Origin: Paralichthys olivaceus | Taxonomy: Eukaryota; Chordata; Actinopteri; Pleuronectiformes; Paralichthyidae | NCBI RefSeq assembly: GCF_024713975.1 | Contig: NC_091095.1 | Coordinates: forward strand, 7,207,501 to 7,271,500 | Reading direction: 5' to 3' | DNA length: 64,000 nucleotides | Shown here: positions 1 through 44,919 of the stretch, piece after piece | Position numbering within the stretch: the stretch's first letter is position 1 | Layout: each line of letters opens with the position of its first letter | Translations under genes and position numbers: made by a program | The notes under the pieces: model-generated | What the model was told of the DNA's origin: nothing | Seen by the model: the letters and a program-made list of their open reading frames with translations, nothing else | The model's database searches: none

Positions 1-765
1 AAAACAAAGGTCATTTCCTTTAACAGGAGTAAATAATGAGACTATTTCCATTTTACGCTTTTTATGCTCTTGTGAGTATTTCAGAGGAAAGTTAAGGTCA
101 TTGCATTTCTGTGGATCAGCCATTCATGGGCTTGCATTGTCTTCCCTGTATTAAAACGCCTCCGGACAATAGTGGCGCTCTCTAATGAAGACATTAGTCA
201 ATTGTTTAAAACCAATTGTTTTCTTGATTTTGTTGCATTAAACTGATCATTAATGAAGAAGAAAGGATCTTTTTTCTGTGATAACAGAACATTAACTCTT
301 CTACTACTTTTTTTATGCTGAGGTTCTGTGCTATCCAAACACAACAGGGGATATTTTCTCGTCATCCTTTCCGTTTTTCTTTATTCAGGAACTCACGGGT
401 CCAAGACTCCAATGAATCCCACATCCACTAACGCTGACAGCTCATTATTACTTGTCTGTGCCTTCTGGACACAGTGAAGAATAATCAGCACAGGAAAAGA
501 TAACAGCATTTTATCTTGAATTTGATAAATAACCCTATTATTCTGATAGGAAGCTGTGAGGAGCCCCGGCCAAGCCTCCACTCTGGATAGTTTATATAAT
601 GTGCTTCCTTATGATTTCAGGATACAATATCATAGACAAACATAACCTCACACCATAAACAACAGGGGTTTCATTATGACGACACCAACGACGACAGTGA
701 TTCTGTATCGTTTGGCCTCTATTGTCTGCTTCAACACAGATTATTATTCAAAAGTCACACATGAT

Positions 766-839
<74 letters not shown>

Positions 840-864
840 TCACTGGTTTCCTTTGTTCTCTTAC
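1..864. other. GTPBP3 intron 7 (partial) with GT microsatellite
   Basis: This stretch lies downstream of the GTPBP3 exon 7 donor on the minus strand. It holds an uninterrupted TG tract at about 770-834 and otherwise AT-rich unique-looking sequence. A 62-codon minus-strand open frame at 393-581 does not resemble the missing G-domain part of GTPBP3, and I do not call it an exon. The next GTPBP3 exon is therefore probably left of the window. Confidence 0.6.
770..834. repeat. (TG)n microsatellite
   Basis: Uninterrupted TG dinucleotides, about 32 units, starting some 30 bp past the GTPBP3 exon 7 donor inside its intron. Confidence 0.97.
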
Positions 865-3800
865 AGAGTGTGTTAAGGAGGCTACTTTTCCCCGCGTTAG
901 TAGCTCCAGCGATGACCACCTGAACTCCACTGCGAAGCCGCTCGCCCTTCCTCTCGTCCTTTAAGTGTCGCTCCATCTCTGCTTGTAAATGGCTCACCGA
1001 TCTGTCCACTGCGAGGGGCGAGTGGAGTTGGAGACAGAGGAGGGAACAGGACATGACGACAGTTTCACGTTCAACTTGACGTTTGTGGCCTTGGAAAAGG
1101 AATTTCTGTCCTTTGAAGGAAAAAAGCCTCTCGTCCTGCGTCTGACACCCTTCGTCTAGACGATAAATGGGTCATGGACGCGTCTCTTTCCCCTCTGACT
1201 GAAGCGGAAAAAGTGTGTTTGACAATGCACCGCGTCAACAATAAGTCATTTTTCTTAAAGAGAATGAATTTTACTTCTTAAAGATATAGACTTGAGATAA
1301 AACTTCAGATGTGACAGAAACCATTTGAAACGCTGTATCTTTGAAGGTGGAAATGGAAAGTATTTATGCCAGATTTTCTATTTATGTACCACAGTCTTAT
1401 TAGTATTTGCTCGGAGGCATGAGCCAACATTTCGTGCCACCACAACAAACACTAGTTCCCAGGGTTTATTGTGTCACAACTTCACAGCTTGTGAGGCTCT
1501 CTGAAGAGCTGTGCCAGTGCCAGACAGTAGGCGACAGTCTCAGGGGGGACATCCCTCTTATGCACATGCACATCTACACGTATAGACACACACACGCTGC
1601 AAGCATGGTAAACCTGGCCATACAGACAACCGTTGGGCTGCAGACGATGCTGCTGGCAGCGTTGTTCCTGTGATTGGCATGGCAGCTTCCCTTTGAAGGT
1701 AAGACGAATGCTTTTACTGTCCCCCTGCTCTTCCATCCACACATCCTAAAGGAAATTGCCCTTTGAGCAGTTTGATGTCTATAGCTTCTCCCCACTGTGC
1801 AGCAAACTCACACGATGGCACATCAAGATCCAAACAGGAAGACAGCCAGGCTCGTCTCTCTTTAGAGAGAAACAGAGCCATCACACCCGCATGCCTCCCT
1901 CCAAAGCCCCAGAGACGACAGTCCTGTTATTTTTCCCCAGCACACAGGACAACGTGCACACATACCTTGGTTTAAGACCCCGTCCTCAATGAGTTCATCC
2001 TCGCTGAAGTCGATGAAGGCCTCGACATGAGCCAGACACTGTGACACAAGCAAAACAGAGACGAGACATGAGAAGAAAAAGAAATATGTCATCTATGTCA
2101 TATATATTTCTTCTATTTCTAAGTTTATTTGTGTGCTGGCAGTGAACAGAAAACTAATGTAAAAAATATATGTAGCTATTGCCACAGCAGCTCAAGTGGA
2201 TTTATTATAGTTAAGCAGGTTTAATTATTTATTTAAACCCAGATAAACTAATTAATTTAAGATAAAACAGTCATACTCACAGACTAATACTTTTGGCTCT
2301 CATATTTTTATTTGTAAGTGTTCACCATCACATTTATTCAGTGTAGGTACACGCTGCATTTTGACATTAGATAATAACATATAAAAGACTTCCTCTGGTC
2401 TTTTTCCAGGACTCAACTCAAATCATTGCAATTCAATTATCTGTCTGTTACTTTACATCACTTCCTGAGATTTGTGTGAATCTATATAGATAATATCTTT
2501 ATGATATCTATCTATAGATCATCAGTGTATTAACCATGGCACCGCTCAGTATCTTGAGTGACATTGCTGGACAGAAACACAATAGTGGTATAGCAGCACA
2601 AAAACAGGAAGCGTCAGATTCCCATTCTTTAATCCTTTCACAGAAGTGGGAAGCCCAAAAAAGCTGCATTGTTTGGGTGTCAGATGAGGGTTTGACCCAC
2701 AGCATTATACAGATGGTATACTTCCTATGCATTTCCAGAAATCTGAAAACAAAATAAAGGCCTGGTTCAGATTGCTTCTTGGAACTTTCTTAAGAAGGCT
2801 GCTGACAAGCAGCTCAACAGAGTTTCTCAGGGGAGAAGACCTGGACCACCTTTTCTGATCCGGAGCCAAAGTGTTGCAAGGTCCCTCGTCTTTATTTTCC
2901 AAACAGTCTCATAGTTGGGGAGGTTTGGCTCGAATCCACTAAGTCTAAGAGCTCATGTGTGGTCAGTGACCTGCTGCTCTGAAGTGACTCTATAAAGTAA
3001 AAGGAACCCTCACCCTCTTTCAGGAGTTGTAAACAAGAAACACCTAATGTCACTGAAGTCATCATATCAGGGTAAAGAGCAGCCTGTAGCGTAGCTGGAA
3101 GTCTTATTAAAGAAATGTGATGTAAGTTATCTAACCCAAACAGTTTATATGCAGAAAGTTCAGAACAACAAAATACAGACAGGGCTTTGACTCAAGTATC
3201 AATTGGTGCAAGACAACCATGCATCTGAGTCTGATCATTACAATGACCAGACATTATGAAGCTTTCAACAACAGTACAGTCACAAACGCCTGTTTGAAAT
3301 TTTACACTTCCACCTCCACTAAACATATTGACGTCAACACTGACCAGACTCTCCCTATTCATATGTACAGTATATACAGGATACTGTGTAGATAAGGAAA
3401 ACAATACTGCTGCACAGAACACATCAATATGATGATTTACTGCCTGTCTATGTGTGTGGGTGTGTGAGAGAGAGAGTGTTTGAGTGTGTGACAGTGTGTG
3501 AGAATAATTCATGGATCTTGATGATGAGCATATTTAGGGGATTGATACTCAGTTTGTGCAATTTGGTGCTGATCCAAATTAAAAATCTGGATCAAGTGAG
3601 TTTAAATGTGTTTTCATAAAGGGACTGTTGGGCTTTGGAGGAGCTATGAGCTCTACTGAGTGACATTCTAGGACCAAAATGCATTTTTCAAAGCATCTCT
3701 GCCTCCTGTGGGACTATAGACCTAAAGTTTCTATAGATACAAGAATAACTCCTCATGATATGGAAGGATAATGACATCCCACTTCTTAATGACATCATGA

Positions 3801-6800
3801 TGACCTCATTATGATATTACATTAATTCAAACGTTAGGTTTGCCTGATTAGAGTTTGTACGGGGCACGCAGAGTACATCACCCCTCTGAGGCTTTTCATT
3901 CATCTTTGATTCATCCAAAACAATGCAAAGCCAGATGCCCAGAGGTGGAAAAAACATTTAATAGTCACTTGAGGGAAGGTGGAACAGCAGCATGGTACAT
4001 TGCAGGCGATGCTTTTTTAAAACCTCTTGTTCTTTGAAAGTCAAAAATAGAGCTGAGACACTGGATTCTTACTGGTGGCTTTCCTCAGGAAAGTCCAAAT
4101 TAACCCCTCGACGGGTCGATCAGCGGCTCAGATGCCAAGACAGTAAAGAGTTACACCGAACACTTGTTTGTACTCACGACAATGTTTCTAAACAGAGTCA
4201 CAGTGCTGAGCAGACGTCTCTGCCATCTGACATCATCACATGATAACGTTCATGGATGAAGTTAATTTGCTCCTTCAGTCATGGAAGGAATCAAACTCTA
4301 TCTTCAGGGACGTACATTTCAATATAAATGAAAACAGGTTTACTGGAAAAACTTTTCTGAAAGTTATATAAAATGTTTACACTTATATAATCACTTATAT
4401 TTTACTATTCAAACCACTGTACTTAGTAATAATGGCAGCAGTAGTAATAGTATTCCATTTAATAATAAATATAAAAAATAACTTTCTTTCAATTGAATAG
4501 ACTGATGTATTTGATATGAAATATATAATTTATAAAATATCATCAAGTAATTAATACGTCCTATCAGTATGTCACCTGTGTCCTCTTAACTCCAGACTGG
4601 GTTTCCTTTTGTAGAGTAAAAGTTTTTTCTTTTCTTTCTTTTCTTTGACTTTTGCTTTTGTTTTATTTGTTTACTGTTATTTTTCCAGGGCAGAAAGGGA
4701 TGTAAGATAAATATCTACATGTGCAAACACATCAGTATTTTGATTCTCAGTATTGAACAGAAAACAGACGCGCTTCACGTGTTAGTCACATGAAAACAGG
4801 AAGCCTCAGAGTCCAGTAAATGAATCCATCAACAGTGTGGAGCAAGAGCAGCTGCAGAGTTACAAAAAAACCCAGAAAGCATTGTTTGGGTGTGAAAATA
4901 CTGAGGCCTGACCTACAGTCATGGTACCAGACACGAACATGTCTCTCCAGGGAGAGCTCCAGGATTTTGGCTCGTTGCTGCTGAGAAGCTAACGCAGGAT
5001 TGGACACATTTTAGGTTTTTTTTTTAAAAGACAACTTGTAAATCTGTCAGTTCAAAGACAACATCTGGCAGAGTCTGAGTCACGTTACAGACCAGAACAC
5101 ATCAAGTGTGATCACAGGTCAGAGAGAAACAGAGACATGTGATCTTCAAACATACTGAAGAACCATTAAATACACAGGTTTCTAGAGTAAATATGAAATG
5201 ACTGAAAGATATCATAAGTAAAATCTCTACAAATAACAAGACGTATGTTGAATATTTTGTTGACATATCTGATATTTCCTGTGGATATTTCCTGTGGCAT
5301 ATGACGTATGAAGAAGGAAAAACACAGTGAGCCAATTAGCCAGTCGGCTGTTTCTTCCATCCACTGTTTGTATAGGTCACTTTTAATGGTTCACAACTAT
5401 ACATTTACATTTGCTGTGTAATGTGAATGAAACCAAGAGATGACCTAATCTGTGAACATGATGAGCGTCTGCGTCAGGTAGATTTTCATCAGTAATCCAA
5501 ATGAAAGCATCTGTCTGCATGTCTAATTGTCCAGCATGTATAGAAACCTCTGTCTCTGTCACCAGTCTTTCGGGTACAAACGGTCGACCTACCCGTTTCA
5601 GTCTGTGGCTCCAGTCTTGGTAGAGGCGTCCCAGATCTCCTGACATCTGCCTGAGAGCCTGTCTCCTCTGGGCCTCCGTCTCAGCGTGGATCAGATCCCC
5701 GAGTCCCTCCACCTTCAAGCAGCATTATACAAGTTAACGACAGAAGTACCTGTTATACATTATTATGCTGCAATATCTAGTATATGCAAATATTTTGAAT
5801 AACAAAATGACTCAAAAATCATGTTCTGGGTTATCAAAACAACTGACTGCATGGTTTTATAAAGTTGTATGTTCTTTTTGTTTTACCCAGGAAACAGTTT
5901 TCCTCTACCCAAGTCTTCCTTCCTTGATGGAATTTTAAGAAGCATTTTGATAATTTATTTGCAACTAATTTTATTCAATTGTCATAATAAAAAAAGAAAC
6001 ACCAACAAAAGTACTGAATAAGTAAACCTACTGTATAAACACAAGGCAATATAAAAAAATAGAGGTAATATATTCAATTTAAATAGAATATATAGAGAAA
6101 TCTAAATCATAATAGTGCTAAACATTAAACATAGAATATCAACAGCCGCTTATTAACACTTAGAGCTTTACACTTGGCTGCTTTAAAATGTCCTCAGAAA
6201 AGCTCAGTGTTTTTAAGTGTTCATCTTGACCGACCTCTGTTAAACCCAGTTTCCCAGCTTGAAAGGCCCTCCGCGTGAACTCCCCAGCTTCAGCAGGCCT
6301 CATGCCAGGCACGCTTCCTGAGAAACACAAACACAGCATACAAAAAATGTATGAGGTACGAGGAGACCATGCATCTTGCACACAAAGTGGGCTTGTGCGC
6401 ACACACACACACAAACAGAGGAGGATGAAACACAGGGTGTCAATCAGGGTTACCGACAGCGCAGGTTAAAAGGTTACATTTTCAGTGTTTTCTCAAACGT
6501 TTTTACAGGTCTCATCAGGGGGAGACAATGGTGAGCATAAAACCATTTGGCAAATGGAGGTCATGATCTGTTAACAACGGAAAAATATACTATTCAACAT
6601 TCTGCTGGCTGGTTATAACCTCTCCAACACTGTCAAAACATTTTAGTTTAACAAAATAAGAATTATTCACAACTTGTGACATCACCTGAACAGTGAGAAC
6701 CTGATATTGACTGATGGTTAACTTCTCTCATTGTACAACACTGCCATCTAGAAGGTCTGTGGGAGAACTGCAGTAAAGCTATGACTTGTCAATCACAGGA

Positions 6801-7406
6801 GGAGCGCTACACTTGCAAAGACAAATCTTATAAGCTTCATAGAAACAGGAATGCAAGTGTCAGACTCCTCTTTGAAGTCACAGTGATCGACGGTGACAGG
6901 ATTCCACTAGAATCTGTATTTAGACGTTTTCTGCAGGTTTAGAGGTTGGGGCTATAGAGACAAATATACCATCAATGCCTTGCAAAGTAATGATGCATCA
7001 TTGGAGACTGTTTGTTTGTATTACACTGGATTATATCAGACTCATTAAGACATCTGGATGTTACCTAGACCCTGTAAGACAGCGGTGATGACAGCAGAAC
7101 CACCGTGGATGTGGAACTCAACACTGTCCTCTCCTGTGAAACTATGAGGAGCTGGAGTCACAAGAACACAAGAGACACAATATTATTTAGTCTTTCAAAT
7201 ACAGCAGCTAAAGGGAGTTTAGATGTTTAGAAATACCTCAATTAAACTACAAGTGGGTGACACTGATAAAGCTTCAGATATTCACAAGGTTAAATGATAT
7301 GATTAGATAAAATAAATCAGTTCTAGCTTGTAGATTAGGGACGTTTTCTAATATACAGTAGGACAGGAAAGACAACTAACATCTAATATAAGACTCATTT
7401 TATAAT

Positions 7407-7445
<39 letters not shown>

Positions 7446-8485
7446 TCCAAGGGAACAGACCTGGGAACCAGATGACGAGTCCTCGGTCCAACACTTCTTT
7501 GCCGTGGGGGTCTGTGATGCTGCGCAGCAGGGCGGTGCGAGGAGGAGGTAGGCAGTGTGTGAGCCCAGCCATACACCGCAGTGCTGTAGCTGAGGACGGA
7601 CCGCTCACTCGCACCACAGCGACCCCACACCTGCCATGACCTGACGACAGTGCAAAGATAGTCTCAGCATCAGCCAGGGCAGCTGGGGTGCTGTCGTGGG
7701 TGTTCAGGAGCCTGAACGCTGGAGCTCTTCTGCTGGAGAAGAGGAAATAATAAGAAGACGCACTGTAACCTCTGATCTCGTGTTTAAATAATAACGTAAG
7801 TCAACGTTTGTTCTTATATAAGCTTCCAAAACATCGTATGAAAATAAGAAATAAAAGGCACAAGATAATAAGTTTCAAATCAATGAAGTCTCATTAAAGG
7901 TAAAGATTAAAAAGCTTTTCTCTTTGCTAATTGATTCAAGGTTGCAGGGAAATGTTTCTTCTTACACTTCATATCTGTTAATGTTGTGATGTATTGTTGT
8001 GATTAGGACATGACAGAAAAACATCATCAATAATTATCACAGTATAATTTCCATCAATAGCAAGATAACAAAAGTTCAATCTATATCTAATGTATTGAAT
8101 ATGCATTGTGCAAGTTAAATGAGCCAAGATGAACCAATAAAGAAGAGTTTCAAACCACGACCTTCACTCAGGAGGAAGAATCAGTCTGTCAACTCAGGAG
8201 AAATAAGAGAAGGGACATTTGCTGTGACAGTAATTGACGTTTGATCTTTATGTGATTGTGTCTGTGTCGTCCAGCTCTAGAATGTCATCGATTATATTTT
8301 TGTCTGATGATGTTTTGACTCACATTTACAGGTTTTCATTCACTTGAACTGTAAAGATCTAGTGTCGAGCACAAGGACAACATGAATCGAGGCTTGTGAG
8401 CAGAAGTTGACCTTCAGGGCACAGACCTGGTTCTGAGTGTGTGGACGGCAGCTCTCCACATCCCACGACCGACACTTGGAAACAT
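865..8485 (-). CDS. gtpbp3: GTPBP3, mitochondrial tRNA-modifying GTPase (5' part; C-terminal half beyond left edge)
   Basis: MnmE/TrmE-family GTPase that, with MTO1, forms the taurinomethyl group on the wobble uridine of mitochondrial tRNAs (family knowledge). Seven coding exons are read on the minus strand: 8427-8485, 7461-7729, 7065-7151, 6235-6317, 5593-5712, 1966-2038 and 865-1008. All join in frame through GT-AG sites and give about 278 residues. Exon 1 is a basic presequence ([20 protein letters not shown]). Exons 2-4 are the TrmE N-terminal domain, with [31 protein letters not shown] and [13 protein letters not shown]. Exons 5-6 begin the helical domain ([30 protein letters not shown]). 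Exon 7 carries the P-loop GATNAGKSS and ends mid-codon at a gtaaga donor. Switch regions, NKxD and the C-terminal motif are not in the window. A second in-frame ATG at 8461 (MWRAAV) looks more like the human start as I recall it. The next gene, ANO8, is divergent. Confidence 0.93.
1009..1965. other. GTPBP3 intron 6
   Basis: Intron between the exons at 1966-2038 and 865-1008. I see no further coding similarity, and open frames on both strands are short and unrelated to the gene. Confidence 0.7.
2039..5592. other. GTPBP3 intron 5 with a dispersed repeat copy
   Basis: A 3.55 kb AT-rich intron. It contains one copy of a fish dispersed repeat at about 3501-3672 and a degenerate TG/AG-rich stretch near 3450-3500. 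No exon-like signal was recognised in the rest. Confidence 0.7.
3501..3672 (+). repeat. Dispersed fish repeat, family A, copy 1
   Basis: The stretch contains 'atggatcttgatgatgagca', 'caatttggtgctgatccaaa', 'gactgttgggctttggagg' and 'gagtgacattcta'. The same ordered phrases recur at 13948-14072 and, inverted, at 31026-31320, with related pieces at 38520-38960, 42515-42630 and 43548-43900. The family is common in percomorph non-coding DNA. I do not know its formal name and see no coding capacity. Confidence 0.7.
7410..7444. repeat. (TG)n microsatellite
   Basis: About 17 TG units in GTPBP3 intron 2, roughly 17 bp downstream of the exon 2 donor on the minus strand. It creates artefactual open frames fused to exon 2. 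Confidence 0.96.
7730..8426. other. GTPBP3 intron 1
   Basis: Intron between the presequence exon and exon 2. It is AT-rich, with nothing recognised. The downstream acceptor is a tandem CAGCAG (NAGNAG) at 7730-7735. Confidence 0.8.
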
Positions 8486-8739
8486 GACTGAACGACTGTG
8501 AGACCAGACCTTCGACCTGAGGCGGATTCTAGAGACTGAAGCAGGAAAACCAACATGGTGAACAGTTTCCTCTGTGAAGCTCAGTCTGCACAAACCCGGC
8601 AGCTGAACGGAAACTGATAAATCCCTCTACATGTGTTTAATCCTGTGAGAAGTCTTCATTTACAGACTCATGCTTCTCAAACAACTGGTTCCGTCTCCAT
8701 CGTTCACTTCGCGAGTCCGTCCCTCCCCCCGCTGACTGT

Positions 8740-8750
8740 GATTGGCCAGC
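8740..8750 (-). promoter_or_regulatory. CCAAT box in the putative GTPBP3 promoter
   Basis: Plus-strand ATTGGCC at 8741-8747 reads GGCCAAT on the minus strand, about 260 bp upstream of the first GTPBP3 ATG (8485). It sits in a locally C- and CpG-richer patch (8700-8840). The transcription start itself cannot be read from sequence alone. Confidence 0.45.
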
Positions 8751-10461
8751 GCAACAACAACAGAGACGGTATTTAGATTTCTATTCGTCAACAACCCGTC
8801 AATCTTATCTAAGACCCGCCTTACTGTACGCAGTTGAATTTCGTCCGTGTTGCTACTGACGCTTTGTTTCTACGTTCCTATATGATTCTGCTGCACGACT
8901 GAATATAAATAAAATAAATAACATTGAACTTCATTAAAAATAACGAATAAAGATTCGTTTGGACAAAGATCAATGTTAACTTTAATTTAGTTTCTATTTT
9001 CAACTTCTTTATTTGATTATTTTTTATAATAATTAACTCTAAGTTTCTGATTTCATTATTACTATTTTCCAGTTTCTACTATTTATTGATATTGTTAATT
9101 TACTACCAAGTCAGTCATTAAACATTAAGTAAGTAATAAAGTATAATTGCTGATTAATGGATACATTAGGTTGCAAATTAAAATGACATAGTAGATCATA
9201 AAGTACAACATAAAGTCGATCTGTTCCTGTTATTATCAATTTAAAATATATATTATATTATATATATATATATATTTGGGGAATACCAAGCAAAACAATC
9301 TGCTTCTTCAAATATATAATATTTTGTCTACATGTAAATCGGTATTTGAACAAAATAAAACAAATAAAAAAACATTCAGGGGTGTTTCTGATGTTATCAT
9401 ATAGCAAAGAGGGTAGACTAAACATTAGAAGCATTTCTCAGTATAATACTATGAGACATCAATATCACAAAGGACAGTCTAAAATTATTAGTAACACAAA
9501 AAATGGAAATTAAAACCATAATTCAAACTATGCCGTTGTTTGACTACATTGGTTTTTACATTGTTCATTAACCTGCCACTGAGTGTTCTGTTCGTTTCAA
9601 TATATCAAGTTTCATTTTTCTGCCATAACATCAATCTAAAAAAAGAGAAGGCCCCACTAATTGTTTTATTATTCATCGCTTGGATTGTGTTTTTGTTTTT
9701 TGTACAGTATAGTCTGTAGTTTTTCATGAACTGCACATCATTCAAATCACAGAATATAAGCCATGTGTACTCCACTGCAGCTTCTTGCAGCTGTCAGCCC
9801 AGAGGGTGGTGAATAAGCACAATTTCTGCTCGCATATGAGATGCTTCTGAGTCCCTGAGCCATGGGGGGAGGGCTGCCAGCCTGTCAGTGTGACTGCAAA
9901 GTGAAACACAGCATCCAGGAGGGCCAGCAGCCAACGTGATAGACTGTGTGCACTCTGAAGAGGCATGGCCTGAGGCCCGGGGAGCAATCTTTAACCTGGG
10001 ATCTCAATAATTTATAGACGAAGTTCAGTGTGTGTGCACAATGCGCGACAGCTGCCACCTCACAGCTGTTGAGCACCATCAATACAAAAAGACGGTTAAT
10101 CAGGCAATTGATCTGAATACAATGACAAATTCTCTTTGTTAGGAGCAAATTACCCCCACACTCCTCACACACACACACACACACACACTGTGGTCATCTA
10201 TGACAGGGATGCATATATTAGTAGAGGATCATCTGACTTAGTTGACACCATCCATGTTTATTTTGAAGGATGTGAGTTTGTATAAGGTGTATTCGTACTT
10301 TGACATTAGTCGACCATTGTTTGCCCATTCTGAAAGACATATGACAACTATGATTGGACACGACAACACAGTTTGACCTTTTAAGTACAGGAAGTCGTGT
10401 GCACAGTGAGTTGATGTGGATAAATGATAAATGAATTGTTGTCTCTTTTTGAGTCAAAGTA

Positions 10462-10525
10462 TAGCATAACATAGCATAGCATAGCATAGTATAGCATAGC
10501 GTAGTATAATATAGTCTAGTATAGT
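10462..10525. repeat. Degenerate (ATAGC)n pentanucleotide repeat
   Basis: Repeated 'atagc' with atagt and ataac variants, about 12 units, decaying into 'tatagtctagtatagtagg'. Confidence 0.85.
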
Positions 10526-11018
10526 AGGCCTATAATGATAAAATAATGAAATGAAAACATATTTTATACAATAAACTCTTATTATACAGCTGCTGCATTC
10601 TGAGTGTGTCTTGTGTCCGGTGCACCGAGAGGAGACATGTTTTGTTCCTGGACCTCAGTGTAACTGAAGATATTGTGGTATGAAACACATTTTTTACATT
10701 AATAGATAAGTCATAGTCTATTTAATCTTTGAGCACATGCAGGATGAAGTGATTACTGCTTTTTGAATTACTGGGAAGAGCAAACTGTAAATCTATATGT
10801 GAGAACAAGATGTTGTTAGTGCATGGTTGGGCATGTTTCCAATTAAGAAGGTTAAAGTTATCAGTGTGTAAACCACACATTTGACTTTATTTCATATATA
10901 TATGTCGCCATGTGTTGTAGTTCTACCTCAACATTACAGACATAATCAAGCTGTAATAAAACTACAAACATGGCGGTGGGGTTTTGTTTTTTGATGTGGC
11001 CACTTCTCATCTTTTAGA

Positions 11019-11608
11019 AGGGTTAGGGTTTATAGTAGGATTAGGTTTATGTTAGGGTTAGGGTTAGGTTTATGTTAGGTTTAGGTTTATGTTAGGGTTA
11101 GGTTTATGTTAGGGTTAGGTTTATGTTAGGTTTAGGTTTATGTTAGGGTTAGGTTTATGTTAGGGTTAAGTTTATGTTAGGTTAAGGTTTATGTTAGAGT
11201 TAGGTTTATGTTAGGGTTAGGTTTATGTTAGGGTTAGGGTTAGGTTTATGTTAGGTTTAGGTTTATGTTAGGGTTAAGTTTATGTTAGGTTTAGGTTTAT
11301 GCTAGGTTTAGGTTTATGCTAGGTTTAGGTTTATGTTAGGGTTAGGGTTAGGGTTAGGTTTATGTTAGGGTTAGGTTTATGCTAGTTTTAGGTTTATGTT
11401 AGGGTTAAGTTTATGTTAGGTTTAGGTTTATGCTAGGTTTAGGTTTATGCTAGGGTTAGGTTTATGTTAGGGTTAGGGTTAGGTTTAGGTTTATGTTAGG
11501 GTTAGGTTTATGCTAGGTTTAGGTTTATGTTAGGTTTAAGTTTATGTTAGGGTTAAGTTTATGTTAGGTTTAGGTTTATGCTAGGTTTAGGTTTATGCTA
11601 GGTTTTAG
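11019..11608 (+). repeat. Telomere-like tandem array (TTAGGG / TTAGGTTTATG)
   Basis: A roughly 0.58 kb array built from vertebrate telomeric TTAGGG units interspersed with a 12-bp variant, TTAGGTTTATG plus one base. Higher-order runs such as 'gttagggttagggttagg' alternate with 'ggtttatgttaggtttagg', and 'gctagg' variants increase toward the right end. It lies about 400 bp upstream of the ANO8 start codon. This is an interstitial telomeric-like minisatellite, not a chromosome end, because unique genes flank both sides. Confidence 0.93.
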
Positions 11609-11711
11609 GCAGTTATTTGTGATGGTTAGGATAGTGGGAATATATTATGCAAATAAGTGCCCTCATTCAAATAGAAGTATTGTACAAAGAAAAGTGTGTG
11701 TGTGTGTGTGT

Positions 11712-11803
11712 CAGACCCCCTCCCTCCCTCTCTTTGTCCCTCCTCTCTCTCTCCCTCCTCTCTCTCTCTCTCCCTCCCTCCCTCCCTCCCTCTCTCTCTC
11801 TCA
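11712..11803. repeat. C/T-rich low-complexity tract upstream of ANO8
   Basis: Nearly pure pyrimidine sequence (ccctccctctct and variants) directly before the ANO8 leader. It may be promoter-proximal, but no specific factor site is claimed. A short TG tract sits just left of it at about 11694-11711. Confidence 0.8.
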
Positions 11804-11826
11804 TCCTGCTCCTCAGCCCGGTCAGG

Positions 11827-11886
11827 ATGATCCGCGGCTGCACCGTCACCACCGACGACCTCCGCCTCAACACCGCTCTCATTTAA
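11827..11886 (+). promoter_or_regulatory. Upstream ORF 1 in the putative ANO8 leader
   Basis: ATG at 11827 followed by 18 further sense codons (MIRGCTVTTDDLRLNTALI) and TAA at 11884-11886, upstream of the main start at 12014. Whether it is transcribed depends on where the cap site lies, which cannot be seen. It would act only as a translation-reducing element. Confidence 0.35.
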
Positions 11887-11921
11887 CCCCTCGCTCGGAG
11901 CTCCGCACACTGACCCCCTCC

Positions 11922-12005
11922 ATGCGCTGCCCTTCTCCTGAGATGCACAATTGGGACACGATTTCCCGAAGCACATCTCCGTCGTGCGTCGCCCCTGCTC
12001 GCTGA
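11922..12005 (+). promoter_or_regulatory. Upstream ORF 2 in the putative ANO8 leader
   Basis: ATG at 11922 opens 27 codons ending in TGA at 12003-12005, only 8 nt before the ANO8 ATG at 12014. A second in-frame ATG lies at 11943. That spacing would make reinitiation at the main start inefficient if this uORF is translated. Confidence 0.4.
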
Positions 12006-12013
12006 TAGAGAGC

Positions 12014-44919
<32,906 letters not shown>

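Larger units (their letters stand above)
8486..11010. other. Divergent intergenic region, GTPBP3 side
   Basis: After the GTPBP3 5' flank the sequence becomes strongly AT-rich (about 8880-9700). It carries a short TA tract near 9250-9275, a CA tract at about 10167-10189 and a pentanucleotide tract at 10462-10525. No gene is recognised. Open frames on the minus strand (9742-10487) are unsupported. Confidence 0.7.

Noticed and set aside
393..581. 62-codon minus-strand open frame as the next GTPBP3 exon
   Set aside because: Its sequence shows none of the expected G2/G3 motifs of the MnmE G domain, and no phase-compatible acceptor was clear.
676..964. Cys/Val- or Thr/His-repeat open frames over TG tracts (also at 26.9, 29.6-29.9, 52.8 and 55.3 kb)
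   Set aside because: Translations of dinucleotide microsatellites. They are open in every frame and carry no protein family signal.
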